In this document: in pieces, positions 9,953-17,495 of the stretch
Layout of the letters: each line of letters starts with the position of its first letter
How positions within the stretch are numbered: the stretch's first letter is position 1
IMG/VR virus record: IMGVR_UViG_3300001450_000057
Span: 15,178-47,630 of that record
Origin: a virus
Strand: one strand, 5' to 3'
Length of the DNA: 32,453 nucleotides
Translations under genes and position numbers: made by a program
Notes under the pieces: generated by a model
Database searches by the model: none
The model's input: only the letters and a program-made list of their open reading frames with translations
Told to the model about the DNA's origin: nothing

Positions 9953-10857
9953 TGAATATTCAATTTATGTCCAAACTATTAGCTAAGCTTGGTAGAGGTA
10001 GTCTTCTTAGAAAATCAAATCCTCAATTAGCAGATAAATTATGGAAATCTCTTACAACTGGTAAGCCTGTTAGTTTAAATATAGACGAACAAAACGCTTT
10101 TCGACCAATAGTAAGAGCAGTTACAGGCAGAAAATCTGAAGTTCAAACATCTTTAGGCCACGGCCTTGGGGTTAGGCGTGGAGCATATTATCATAATCCA
10201 CCTTCTGATAATCCGTTACTTAGAAAAGGAGACTTTAGTCGTTCTGTTTTTAGCGAACATAAACAAATGCCTATTGTTGATGTTGATTTTTTAGACCCAT
10301 TGTCACATAAACCAGCTCAAGTAATTCATCATACATATAAAGAATTTCAACCAGCTTTATTAGATTTTATAAAATCTCCTGCTGGTAAAAATAGCGCTTT
10401 AAAGGTTCTGAGAACTCCAGCTGGTATGAGAATTATGGACGTTAGTAAATTTAATAGAGGCATTAAACCTTTAGCTTACTCAAAAAAAATGAAAGATTTA
10501 GGAGTTGACCCTTTTTTTGACACTATGGCTAAATGGCAAGGTACATATAATGCAAGATTAATGCCTAAGCCTGGCAGAAAACATAATATTTGGGGACTTC
10601 CAGGAAACAACACGGTTGATGGGCCTTTAAAAGATTGGTATCTTAAAAATCCAGGTGATTTTGTAGCTAAACAGGTTAATGAGAGCGTTAAGCCTATTAA
10701 AAACTTTAATGTAATGATGGGTAAAAATGCAGAGATAGACCCTATGAGTTGGAGAGAATCATTAATTCATGATAGAATTATAAAGCAAGTAGTTAATAGG
10801 CAAAACGCAAAAGGAATTATACAAGTTGATAATTTATTAGATTTAGTTAAATTTTAA
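9952..10857 (+). CDS. 301-aa conserved-looking protein of unknown function, downstream of giant protein
   Basis: Starts at a GTG whose G is the last base of the giant protein's TAG, so it is probably translated by coupling. A second in-frame start, ATG, lies five codons later. The N-terminus is basic (MSKLLAKLGRGSLLRKSN). A central block has IVDVDFLDP, then LKVLRTPAGMRIMDVSKF, then YNARLMPKPGRK. The series Asp-x-Asp ... RTPAG.R ... ARL.PKPGR looks like a conserved catalytic or binding core, and I recall similar RTpaG/aRLtPKP patterns in uncharacterised bacterial proteins, but I cannot name a family. Its position suggests a virion or ejection protein, or a factor acting with the giant protein. 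Its TAA overlaps the end of the convergent gene, leaving no room for a terminator between them. Confidence 0.75.
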   Translation: MNIQFMSKLLAKLGRGSLLRKSNPQLADKLWKSLTTGKPVSLNIDEQNAFRPIVRAVTGRKSEVQTSLGHGLGVRRGAYYHNPPSDNPLLRKGDFSRSVFSEHKQMPIVDVDFLDPLSHKPAQVIHHTYKEFQPALLDFIKSPAGKNSALKVLRTPAGMRIMDVSKFNRGIKPLAYSKKMKDLGVDPFFDTMAKWQGTYNARLMPKPGRKHNIWGLPGNNTVDGPLKDWYLKNPGDFVAKQVNESVKPIKNFNVMMGKNAEIDPMSWRESLIHDRIIKQVVNRQNAKGIIQVDNLLDLVKF

Positions 10858-11075
10858 CGTTGTTCTACTTTTTCTAATAAGATACTTAATACAGAACTAT
10901 CTGCGCAGTCAGCGTGTATTATAACGCTTTCTTCTGCGTATATATCATATTGTTCTCCATGGCCTTCTTTAAATCCATAAGACATACTTATTACTGGTTC
11001 ATGAAACCCTAAACATTCTTCACATATTGGACACAATGAGTAAATACTGTGGTTATTGTCTACTATCTTCATCAA
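10854..11075 (-). CDS. Small Cys-rich (zinc-ribbon-like) protein, 73 aa
   Basis: Last gene of the long minus-strand region. It has C15-x2-C18-x2-C21 near the N-terminus and another Cys in HADCADS, a pattern suited to binding one zinc ion. It overlaps the upstream 103-aa gene by 23 bases and meets the convergent 301-aa gene tail to tail. No family recognised. Confidence 0.6.
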   Translation of the reverse strand: MMKIVDNNHSIYSLCPICEECLGFHEPVISMSYGFKEGHGEQYDIYAEESVIIHADCADSSVLSILLEKVEQR

Positions 11076-11364
11076 TCATTCCCCATAATAGCATAGAATA
11101 TACTATAATATCTGTTAACCTGCCTCTTACATCTTCTCGTTGAGATACATGTCCCTTTGTATATGAGACGACCCCGTCAATATGTTTTAATAAATAAGTC
11201 ATTAATACGCTTTCTCTAGATATTGATAATGTATTAGCTACTCGTTCAAAGTTTGCAAATACGTTATCTTCATCATGTGCGTATTCTTTTTGACCAGATT
11301 CTCTAGTCTTTGTTATTTCCGTCGATATCTTCTGCATCAACTGATTCATTTCGTTTGTTGTCAT
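11053..11364 (-). CDS. Hypothetical protein, 103 aa
   Basis: Mostly helical, charged protein of unknown function. The annotated ATG lies 62 bases inside the preceding gene. In-frame ATGs at codons 6 and 10 (11349 and 11337) would shorten the overlap, and no clear ribosome-binding site decides between them. Its C-terminus overlaps the next gene. Confidence 0.55.
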   Translation of the reverse strand: MTTNEMNQLMQKISTEITKTRESGQKEYAHDEDNVFANFERVANTLSISRESVLMTYLLKHIDGVVSYTKGHVSQREDVRGRLTDIIVYSMLLWGMIDEDSRQ

Positions 11365-11563
11365 TTGCGTTAATTTCCTCTAATTTTTTATCTAAATGTC
11401 CTTTAAATAGCATTGCATCGCCTTTAAATTCAATATACATATCTATAACTCCATAAAGCTCATTAATTCTTTCTTGAGCTATTTGCAGTTCTTGTATAAC
11501 AGAACTAGTTACCTTAACTATATCTTTAATACCTGGTTTTTTATTATGTTTTTCTTTAGCCAT
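11303..11563 (-). CDS. Hypothetical protein, 86 aa
   Basis: Lysine- and glutamate-rich helical protein. A basic start (MAKEKHNKKPGIKDIVKV) is followed by a likely helix or coiled coil and an acidic, Asn/Asp-rich tail. It overlaps the upstream gene by 8 bases and the downstream gene by up to 62 bases, and ends in TAG. No family recognised. Confidence 0.55.
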   Translation of the reverse strand: MAKEKHNKKPGIKDIVKVTSSVIQELQIAQERINELYGVIDMYIEFKGDAMLFKGHLDKKLEEINANDNKRNESVDAEDIDGNNKD

Positions 11564-11744
11564 TAGTATGCTCCATTTCTCGTTCTAGTTCCATTTCCTG
11601 ATATTTTTCAATTCCATCTGCTGCCGCAGATATAGCCGAAACAACTAAATATGCTGTTTCCGGATTATCTAATTCAGCTCTATCAACATTACAGTTTTTT
11701 AATAGTGCTGCTGCTATGATTGCTATATTTCTACCTTCAGTCAT
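11556..11744 (-). CDS. Hypothetical protein, 62 aa
   Basis: Short helical protein with an alanine-rich first half (IAIIAAALLKNC) and an acidic, Met/Glu-rich C-terminus. It overlaps both neighbours by 8 bases, as expected for translational coupling in a tightly packed phage region. No family recognised. Confidence 0.6.
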   Translation of the reverse strand: MTEGRNIAIIAAALLKNCNVDRAELDNPETAYLVVSAISAAADGIEKYQEMELEREMEHTNG

Positions 11745-11949
11745 CTAAAGTACCTTCTTTCATTCGTTTACGGTAATTTTTACTTCCATAGATTTCTCTA
11801 TAGACACATTTTCTACATACTAAGACTTCAGCAGGCTCCCAATCAGGTACAAATTGTTGAGGTTTGTACTTGTAGGGAGTCCGCTTTACAAAGTCATCGC
11901 ACATTTCACATTTAGTCATTTGATTAGCTGTTGTCTTTATTGCTATCAT
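11737..11949 (-). CDS. Small zinc-ribbon-like protein, 70 aa
   Basis: Two CxxC knuckles, C14/C17 (CEMC) and C45/C48 (CRKC), separated by 27 residues, form a typical treble-clef or zinc-ribbon arrangement. Between them is a basic and aromatic stretch. Such small phage zinc proteins often bind nucleic acid or host proteins. The role here is unknown. Confidence 0.6.
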   Translation of the reverse strand: MIAIKTTANQMTKCEMCDDFVKRTPYKYKPQQFVPDWEPAEVLVCRKCVYREIYGSKNYRKRMKEGTLDD

Positions 11950-12304
11950 CTTTTTTTGTTGTTAGTCCTGTTTTTGACAATAAATCCTCTAACTCCTTGT
12001 CAGCTATCAAACTATGAATGTCTTTATACGATTCCTGATGAGTGTCCATATGCAACTTTAATTCTGCTTTAATGTTGCGCATTTCCTCTTCATTCGTACA
12101 AAGTTTTTCCATTATCTTATTGACGGTTAAGTATGTAAAAGCAGCTTCTTTAGCTAAAAGAAGCTCTTCAAATATACGTACCTTTTCACTATCTTTCAAA
12201 TCATCCGAAACAACTGTTTTACCCATATGATGGAGCATCTCAGTAACATCACTTAATAATATGAGCAAAAAGTGCTTCGGATAAGATGAAATTCCTCCTA
12301 CCAT
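11924..12304 (-). CDS. Hypothetical helical protein, 126 aa
   Basis: Predominantly alpha-helical, with a hydrophobic N-terminal stretch (HFLLILLSDVTEML), charged helices in the middle and a Lys/Asp/Asn tail. The ATG overlaps the TAG of the preceding gene. A GGAGG lies just after this ATG rather than before it, so initiation may depend on coupling, or on an unusual start further in. No family recognised. Confidence 0.55.
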   Translation of the reverse strand: MVGGISSYPKHFLLILLSDVTEMLHHMGKTVVSDDLKDSEKVRIFEELLLAKEAAFTYLTVNKIMEKLCTNEEEMRNIKAELKLHMDTHQESYKDIHSLIADKELEDLLSKTGLTTKKDDSNKDNS

Positions 12305-12555
12305 TTACTTCTTAAGCTTTTCTTTAAACTTAATTGTTCAAGCCGCTTAACTGTAATATGAATTAAATCATAAGTTACTTTAACTTTATTTTTAGTGTAA
12401 TTACCAACTCCAATATCTTGAAAAGTTTGTAATTGTTGTTTATAAAAATCAATAAGTCCAGCTTTAGAAGCTAGCCTATAAGGATTATTAACTACACTTT
12501 GAGGTATATCAAGGCTTTTTATATACTTCTTTGTTTCTTTTTTTAAATCAGTCAC
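12298..12555 (-). CDS. Hypothetical basic protein, 85 aa (GTG start)
   Basis: Starts at a GTG that overlaps the stop of the 58-aa gene just upstream. The protein is basic and helical (MTDLKKETKKYIKSLDIPQS at the start, LKKSLRSKW at the end). It ends in TAG overlapping the next ATG. No family recognised. Confidence 0.55.
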   Translation of the reverse strand: MTDLKKETKKYIKSLDIPQSVVNNPYRLASKAGLIDFYKQQLQTFQDIGVGNYTKNKVKVTYDLIHITVKRLEQLSLKKSLRSKW

Positions 12556-12731
12556 TATAACTTTCCTTCTGGCTCAGGAGCCTGTTTAGTTTTTGGAGCT
12601 TTTGGAATAGAACTTGGGTTTTCTAGCCACACTATCCTTTTAATTAAATCATTTAACTTAATTTGTACTAGATTTAATTGCTCAAATAAGGTGTCTATAC
12701 TATCATTATGGTCTCCTAGTTTATCCCTCAT
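12555..12731 (-). CDS. Hypothetical small protein, 58 aa
   Basis: An open frame from an ATG that overlaps the preceding gene's TGA (ATGA) to a TAG that abuts the next gene's GTG, filling the gap exactly. The product begins MRDKLGDHNDSIDTLFEQLN and forms a probable amphipathic helix or short coiled coil (LFEQLNLVQIKLNDLIKRIV), followed by a Pro/Lys-rich tail. The perfect fit between neighbours supports it as a real gene; the function is unknown. Confidence 0.6.
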   Translation of the reverse strand: MRDKLGDHNDSIDTLFEQLNLVQIKLNDLIKRIVWLENPSSIPKAPKTKQAPEPEGKL

Positions 12732-13015
12732 AGGCCAAGCTCTTTTAGTTCTTTATTAACTTTAGGCTTAACATGGTCTGGAATATGATTCCAAAACTGT
12801 ATAAGTATATTATAACCTTTTTCATAAGTTTTCAATGATGTTTTTGGTATAGGGTGTGTATCTTTTTCTAAAACAAGGCTTAATGCTTGTATCCATCCTA
12901 AATTAACATAATAATCATTATCTTTAAAGTCTAATGTTTCTGGTCCTGCGTTATAGCTTTCATTAACTCTAATACATTGCTCTTTAAGTCGTTTTATTTG
13001 ACCTTCTGCTAGCAT
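12728..13015 (-). CDS. Hypothetical protein, 95 aa
   Basis: A soluble-looking helical protein beginning MLAEGQIKRLKEQC, with a Trp/Tyr-rich middle (YYVNLGWIQALSLVL). It sits one base after the zinc-knuckle gene and is coupled to the next gene by an ATGA overlap. No catalytic motif is visible. Confidence 0.6.
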   Translation of the reverse strand: MLAEGQIKRLKEQCIRVNESYNAGPETLDFKDNDYYVNLGWIQALSLVLEKDTHPIPKTSLKTYEKGYNILIQFWNHIPDHVKPKVNKELKELGL

Positions 13016-13016
13016 T

Positions 13017-13238
13017 TTATCTCCTTTTTATATCTTTAATAAGTTTGCATTCATTGCAAGTTTTTCTTTCTAGTCCATAAGTAGGCATATCTTTATACTT
13101 TCTAAAAAAACTACTACCACTTTGCCACCAATACTCCCACACTGTTTTACATTTAATGCAAAAATTCATTGGAGCGTCTTTTTGTTTTTTTATTACAGGA
13201 CTTATACCTTTTAAGTAAGTTTGTATTTCAACTTTCAT
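13017..13238 (-). CDS. Small zinc-knuckle protein, 73 aa
   Basis: Two CxxC pairs, C27/C30 (CIKC) and C61/C64 (CNEC), flank a Trp/Phe-rich stretch and suggest a single zinc site. The C-terminus is basic (KLIKDIKRR), so nucleic-acid binding is plausible. Its ATG lies inside the last codons of the upstream membrane micropeptide gene in another frame. Confidence 0.6.
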   Translation of the reverse strand: MKVEIQTYLKGISPVIKKQKDAPMNFCIKCKTVWEYWWQSGSSFFRKYKDMPTYGLERKTCNECKLIKDIKRR

Positions 13239-13332
13239 CTTTTATAGCCCAAATCATAAATATTGCAACTACAATTGTTGCAGCGCATAATACTAAGCCA
13301 AATATAGTTATCCAAACTGCTAATTCTTCCAT
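13228..13332 (-). CDS. 34-aa single-pass membrane micropeptide
   Basis: An ATG at 13332 follows a strong GGAGAAGG site. The product starts MEELAVWITIFG and forms one membrane helix of about 26 residues containing Trp and Cys, then ends in KDES. It overlaps the next gene by 11 bases. A role in membrane remodelling, lysis control or superinfection exclusion is possible, but nothing in the sequence decides. Confidence 0.6.
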   Translation of the reverse strand: MEELAVWITIFGLVLCAATIVVAIFMIWAIKDES

Positions 13333-13458
13333 CCTTCTCCTTTATTAAGTCTATAGCCACACCCCAACTAGCTAATTCGTGGTCAGCACGCCTCTTCTCT
13401 GTAATCCTTACATCACTTTGAAAATTGGAATGAAATGTGGCTCTTTTTAGACTATTAT

Positions 13459-13962
13459 TTAAAAAACATCTTTTCCTGCTAACTTTCTATTAATGTAACT
13501 TCTGACCCATTCTTTTTGAGTATTTAACCAAGCAACTACGCCTTCGTATTCGCCTGTTGTTAAAGGACCTTTTCTAGTGTTACATCTTTTACATATCATT
13601 TCTAAATTGACAGGAACTGAATCACCACCGTTGCTAAGAGGTACCATATGGTCACAGACCATATTCCTAACATCAAGTATATTGCGACAATACTTACATT
13701 TACTCCCGTAAGCTCGTAGCAATAATCTTCGAATCTCTGGTAAAGAGATTTTAAATATAACTTCATATTCTTTACTTCTCCTTTTTAAAGTAGAACGCAA
13801 TGTTGAGCTTTTTTTCATTATTCTATGAAATATTCTTTGTGCATGATTTCCATGCATTGATTTAAGTATTGGAATAAATTGCTCTTCCCAAAATAATGTT
13901 GATTTAGCCTTTCGGGGGGCTTTAATGCCCCCTTTAGGCTTATTGTTTTTAGGCGGACGCAT
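13459..13962 (-). CDS. HNH endonuclease
   Basis: 167 residues. The N-terminal half is very basic. The C-terminal half has a classic HNH core: C89-x2-C92, D104-H105 (MVCDHMVPLSNGG), N119-L120, and C124-x2-C127-N128 followed by RK. His105 would be the general base and the two CxxC pairs bind a structural zinc. It overlaps the HTH gene by 14 bases. Phage HNH proteins may be homing-type free-standing nucleases or nick DNA during replication or packaging; its place among small replication-region genes does not decide which. Confidence 0.85.
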   Translation of the reverse strand: MRPPKNNKPKGGIKAPRKAKSTLFWEEQFIPILKSMHGNHAQRIFHRIMKKSSTLRSTLKRRSKEYEVIFKISLPEIRRLLLRAYGSKCKYCRNILDVRNMVCDHMVPLSNGGDSVPVNLEMICKRCNTRKGPLTTGEYEGVVAWLNTQKEWVRSYINRKLAGKDVF

Positions 13963-14215
13963 TGCTTGTATTAGTAGTAATGCTAGGAGTTTCGTCTAGC
14001 TTATAAACAGCGTAAGTACTGCCTGCTCTAGTTATCATGTTAGTTGTTATTTTAAAACCTTTGTTCCTCCAGTTAAATATAACAGCTGATAATCTATAAA
14101 TGCCAAATTTAGTTAAGGCTTGGCGACCATTTATTGTTTGTCCTCTAAGCATATGCTTTAAAAGGCGCTGACTTCTACTTATTCTTTTGCTTTGTTTCTT
14201 TATTGTTTTAGGCAT
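13949..14215 (-). CDS. Small helix-turn-helix DNA-binding protein, 88 aa
   Basis: A basic N-terminus (MPKTIKKQSKRISRSQRLLK) leads into a short winged-HTH pattern: LKHMLRGQTINGRQALTKFG, then YRLSAVIFNWRNKGFKI, which matches the common phage HTH layout of G..I...EAL..FG..RL...I..LR..G..I. A beta-rich wing follows (TRAGSTYAVYKLDE). It has a strong GGAGG site. It is probably a transcriptional regulator or a replication accessory protein. Confidence 0.75.
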   Translation of the reverse strand: MPKTIKKQSKRISRSQRLLKHMLRGQTINGRQALTKFGIYRLSAVIFNWRNKGFKITTNMITRAGSTYAVYKLDETPSITTNTSNASA

Positions 14216-14384
14216 TTTTCCTCCAACCTATTGTTGTTGAGATTTCGGCTTTCCATAAACTAAAGCATAGGCTTGATGTAGAATAGTCATTTTTGCTTAT
14301 TCCTATTATACCTATACTAAATAATTTAAAAAACGTTACTACCAAAGTTCCGTCTCCATAATAAATATCTAATACATAACCCAT
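14208..14384 (-). CDS. Possible small protein, 58 aa
   Basis: The ATG overlaps the stop of the primase-helicase (TAATG), and the frame runs to a TAA just inside the HTH gene. The first 30 residues are hydrophobic and beta-like (MGYVLDIYYGDGTLVVTFFK); the rest is low in features. An alternative is a 20-residue product in another frame starting MTILHQAYALVYGKP. The 5' overlap supports translation of at least the beginning. Confidence 0.4.
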   Translation of the reverse strand: MGYVLDIYYGDGTLVVTFFKLFSIGIIGISKNDYSTSSLCFSLWKAEISTTIGWRKNA

Positions 14385-16153
14385 TAGCTTTCCTCTACTT
14401 TCCCTAATCTAAAACTTGGTCTCCATTCAAGCTTAGCTTCAAAGAGTTCGCCATCTGTATTTTTAAATAGCTGAACATTCTTTATAGAACTTTTTGCTTG
14501 ACCATTTAGACCAATAACTTTTCTACTGGCATTTTCTATTGCACCTGACCCTTTACCAGCGTATAAATCAAGTACTTCATTTCTACTATATTCTCTTGCT
14601 ACTTGAGAAACTTGAATAATAATAACATCACTATTAACTGCCATGTTAGATAGCGTGTGAGAAATATATTTTATTTGCTCATACTCGCCTCTTTTGTTAG
14701 TTTCGACTAAGTCTATATAGTCTACTATAACAACAGCTGGTTGTAATGTTTTAATTTTATTCTGTATTTGCTCTAATGTAGGAGAAATAGTCTGTATAAC
14801 TAAGTGGCTTAGTTTATCTTTATGGGCTTCATATACTTCTTTATAGTTTTCAGTTACTTCATCTTTTGATAGCCCTGAGACAATTTGTAAGTGTCTTCTG
14901 TGCATATACCAAGCTGATAACTCTAATGATAAGAATAGTGTAGGGATTTGCCAATCAGTTACGATTCTATCCTCTACAAAGTCTACTCCTAATGCTATAT
15001 TCTGTGCGAATGTAGTCTTACTTGAACCAGTGGGCCCAAAGATAGTTACTAATTCGCCAGGGTAAATGATGCAATCCATATCTTTTGGCAAATGAAACAT
15101 CTTGCCAAGGTCAATAGACCTTCCACTAAAATTAGTTGTCATGCGCTCATGAAACTCTGTCTGTAAATCACTAGCACTTTTAACATCTATTGTATAGTCT
15201 TTATGTTTAAAATGCATACATTTTGTTTGACAATGTTTTAACATTAGCTCGTCTTGACAACCATATTGATAGCCACGATTATATGTTTGTTCTACTTTAT
15301 CTACAACAATAGATTCATCTAAAGATTTGTCATTCCAATGCAACATAGCTACCTTGGTAAACTCTGATGGGATACCATTACGTCTAAAGTGACTTGCTAT
15401 ACGCATTACTGTATTATTCCTGTTACCATTTTGTGGTCCAAGAGTTAACATGCGCTGTATACATGGAACTACTTTAGTATTTTCTGTTGTCTTAGAAAAC
15501 TCTTTTACTCTAGGGCTTTCTGTAACTATGTATTCTTCTAATTCACCTTCTCCAAGCAATTCCTGATAAGGAAAATCTAATCTTGGTTCTTTGGCAATTT
15601 CCATAATTTCATCAGGCGTTTTATGTTTAAGCTCACTAATAGTTAAGGGGACTTTATAAAGCCCTGTTTTTTTATTAACAGTATGAGCTACACGATAAAT
15701 TGCTGTTCTTATATATACCATTTCATCTATGCCTGGCAATAGCTTGGCCATAGTCTGTTTGACGGTAAAAGGAAGATTTTCTGATGGAGCAAAATTAAAG
15801 CTATCATTAGATAATATTAAATGATAACCAGTTCCGCTAAAATAAGGCTGTATTGCTGACTTAGACTGGACTCCTAAATCTTCTAAAGCGTAAACACAAG
15901 CAAGCGTTCTACGCAATGTTTCTTCATTAGAATTTTGTCCTTTGTCAATATCTACAATGACTTTGTCTATATGACGTTCGCCATAATAAGAGCTTACAGT
16001 TCCTGATTCTTCAATGGACCCTTTGGCCGCTTCATCATAAAGATAAACTGAACGATAAAGCGGTATTTTGGGCTGAATATACTTAGCTAAATCACCCTTA
16101 CTGATTAATACATTCCTACTTCTAGGATTATTTTGGGCGATTTCTACAAACAT
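14384..16153 (-). CDS. Primase-helicase (AEP-type primase fused to DnaB/RepA-type SF4 helicase)
   Basis: 589 residues. The N-terminal primase has the archaeo-eukaryotic hhDhD pair D68/D70 (VIVDIDKG), the sGxGxH motif at 106-111 (SGTGYH) and Arg154 followed by VNKKTGLYKVPL. A linker carries C231 (VPCIQRM), then C299, C308 and C312 (GC..8..C..3..CMHF), laid out like the cysteines of iron-sulfur primase large subunits. The C-terminal helicase has Walker A 373-380 (GPTGSSKT), a SLEL segment at 409-412, Walker B 474-479 (VVIVDY), and a QVSQVAREY...GSGAIENAS motif near 514-543. It would prime and unwind DNA at the phage fork. It is coupled by TAATG to the gene upstream. No DNA polymerase gene is in this window. 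Confidence 0.9.
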   Translation of the reverse strand: MFVEIAQNNPRSRNVLISKGDLAKYIQPKIPLYRSVYLYDEAAKGSIEESGTVSSYYGERHIDKVIVDIDKGQNSNEETLRRTLACVYALEDLGVQSKSAIQPYFSGTGYHLILSNDSFNFAPSENLPFTVKQTMAKLLPGIDEMVYIRTAIYRVAHTVNKKTGLYKVPLTISELKHKTPDEIMEIAKEPRLDFPYQELLGEGELEEYIVTESPRVKEFSKTTENTKVVPCIQRMLTLGPQNGNRNNTVMRIASHFRRNGIPSEFTKVAMLHWNDKSLDESIVVDKVEQTYNRGYQYGCQDELMLKHCQTKCMHFKHKDYTIDVKSASDLQTEFHERMTTNFSGRSIDLGKMFHLPKDMDCIIYPGELVTIFGPTGSSKTTFAQNIALGVDFVEDRIVTDWQIPTLFLSLELSAWYMHRRHLQIVSGLSKDEVTENYKEVYEAHKDKLSHLVIQTISPTLEQIQNKIKTLQPAVVIVDYIDLVETNKRGEYEQIKYISHTLSNMAVNSDVIIIQVSQVAREYSRNEVLDLYAGKGSGAIENASRKVIGLNGQAKSSIKNVQLFKNTDGELFEAKLEWRPSFRLGKVEES

Positions 16154-16755
16154 TATAAAGCGTCAGCAGATACTACTGATTTTTCAGATGCTGGGCCTTC
16201 ATTAACTTCTTTAAGATAATTGTTGCTCTTCATCCATTTAGCATAACTATCCATTTCTACTTTACCTTTTTCGCTATTAGGATAAAGTTTAGCAAGCATA
16301 GTGTTAAATACTGAACCAGTCTTTTTATTTTGAGTCTTATATAAATAAGCTACAAAATCTAATACAGGTGTAGTACCTGGCATAAAGCTACTAGTATGAT
16401 GAGTATTAAGATAGGCAGCTATATCAGGTATTGCTGAACCATCATTAGTTTCCCATTCGCCTTTAATGTTAACGCCTGCAGTGCATCCTAAAGCGTCAAA
16501 TATTCTGTATATTTTATCAAGTACAGAACCACCAGTAATATTACCTGAAGCATCTTTTTCTAAGCTACCAGCTAATTGCATATTTCTAGTATATTTAGAG
16601 TCTTTAATTGCAAACTCGACATCAATATATATATCAGCCCAATCAAAATTACTTGATTTGTCTTCAAAGTTAACTATGCCTACTTCACAAACTCCTGAAT
16701 ATTTACTTTCTCCAGTAGCATTTTCTTGTTTTGGTGTGGGTCTAAATAACGCCAT
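16153..16755 (-). CDS. Probable DNA-replication/recombination accessory protein, 200 aa (ssDNA-binding-like?)
   Basis: No motif names this protein directly. It lies between a Sak4-like ATPase and the primase-helicase and overlaps both by TAATG, a slot that in many phages holds a single-strand DNA-binding or DUF669-like protein. The first half is beta-rich (SKYSGVCEVGIVNFED, DWADIYIDVEFAIKD), as an OB-like fold would be; the second half is helical. Unlike typical SSBs it lacks an acidic PF tip, which is found instead on the nearby JAB protein. Confidence 0.6.
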   Translation of the reverse strand: MALFRPTPKQENATGESKYSGVCEVGIVNFEDKSSNFDWADIYIDVEFAIKDSKYTRNMQLAGSLEKDASGNITGGSVLDKIYRIFDALGCTAGVNIKGEWETNDGSAIPDIAAYLNTHHTSSFMPGTTPVLDFVAYLYKTQNKKTGSVFNTMLAKLYPNSEKGKVEMDSYAKWMKSNNYLKEVNEGPASEKSVVSADAL

Positions 16756-17417
16756 TATTTACCTTCCTTTTTATATATTTTAGTCCAATCAAATGGCATT
16801 ACTTTACCTCGCAAATGGTCACAACGACTACCTGCTTCTAAAGCTTTACCTGATTCAAATGATACCATTAACTTGTCTTCTTCTCTAAACATATAGCCTA
16901 TTGCATCTGCATTAGCCATTACCATGTTCTTTAACTTACCTGATAAATCTAAGCTTTCTGGTTCTATTGCGGTTGAATTATCAATAGGAGATGCAGTTTT
17001 GCGATGACCAATAATTATTAAATGGTCACACAATGAACGCAACTTCTTGATATTATTCATTACTCGCTCGCGAACTAGCCCAAAGCCTTTACCAAAAGGT
17101 AAGTCATTTATGCTTTCAATGTCATGTTCTCTACAAACATCTTTTTCTGTCCAATTAACTATTTTATCAATAGTGTCAAGAGCAAAGTATTTGTATTCAT
17201 GACCATCTGCTGCATCAGCATAAAATTGCAACAATTCTTCTTTAGAATCTATAGAGTGAAAGTAACCTTCAAGCATATTACCACCTTGCTCAGTGTCAAC
17301 GATTAAACAATCATCAAGCTGACTAAGCATTGTAGTTTTACCAACTTTAGGTGCACCATACAACAATAAGATTCCTGGATTAATGGAAACAGGTTTCCGT
17401 TTTTGTTTTTTAAGCAT
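16755..17417 (-). CDS. Sak4-like RecA-fold ATPase (phage single-strand annealing/recombination)
   Basis: Walker A GAPKVGKTT lies in a GILLLYG strand near the N-terminus, an acidic Walker B-like strand in YKYFALDTIDK, and a sensor-like LIIIGHRKT follows. The layout and size (220 aa) match AAA_24/Sak4 phage ATPases that promote strand annealing with an SSB partner. A GTG nine codons upstream (17444) is also open, but the ATG at 17417 sits behind a strong AAAGGAGAAT site and is preferred. Its stop overlaps the next gene by TAATG. Confidence 0.85.
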   Translation of the reverse strand: MLKKQKRKPVSINPGILLLYGAPKVGKTTMLSQLDDCLIVDTEQGGNMLEGYFHSIDSKEELLQFYADAADGHEYKYFALDTIDKIVNWTEKDVCREHDIESINDLPFGKGFGLVRERVMNNIKKLRSLCDHLIIIGHRKTASPIDNSTAIEPESLDLSGKLKNMVMANADAIGYMFREEDKLMVSFESGKALEAGSRCDHLRGKVMPFDWTKIYKKEGK

Positions 17418-17463
17418 ATTCTCCTTTTGAATTAAATGGGCCACAACCGTAGTTATGACCCAT
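17410..17463 (-). CDS. Possible 17-aa leader micro-ORF
   Basis: Between the E1-like gene and the Sak4 gene, an ATG opens MGHNYGCGPFNSKGEYA and stops at a TAA that overlaps the Sak4 ATG in another frame. There is no strong ribosome site. It could couple translation to Sak4 or be chance; the Gly/aromatic composition is the only hint of coding. Confidence 0.25.
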   Translation of the reverse strand: MGHNYGCGPFNSKGEYA

Positions 17464-17495
17464 ATTTTGTTCTATATCACAAAAGTAATATATTG

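Noticed and set aside
13333-13458. A gene upstream of the 34-aa membrane peptide on the minus strand
   Set aside because: One frame is open and protein-like (VRITEKRRADHELASWGVAI), but it has no ATG with a ribosome site and would overlap the micropeptide. Left unannotated.
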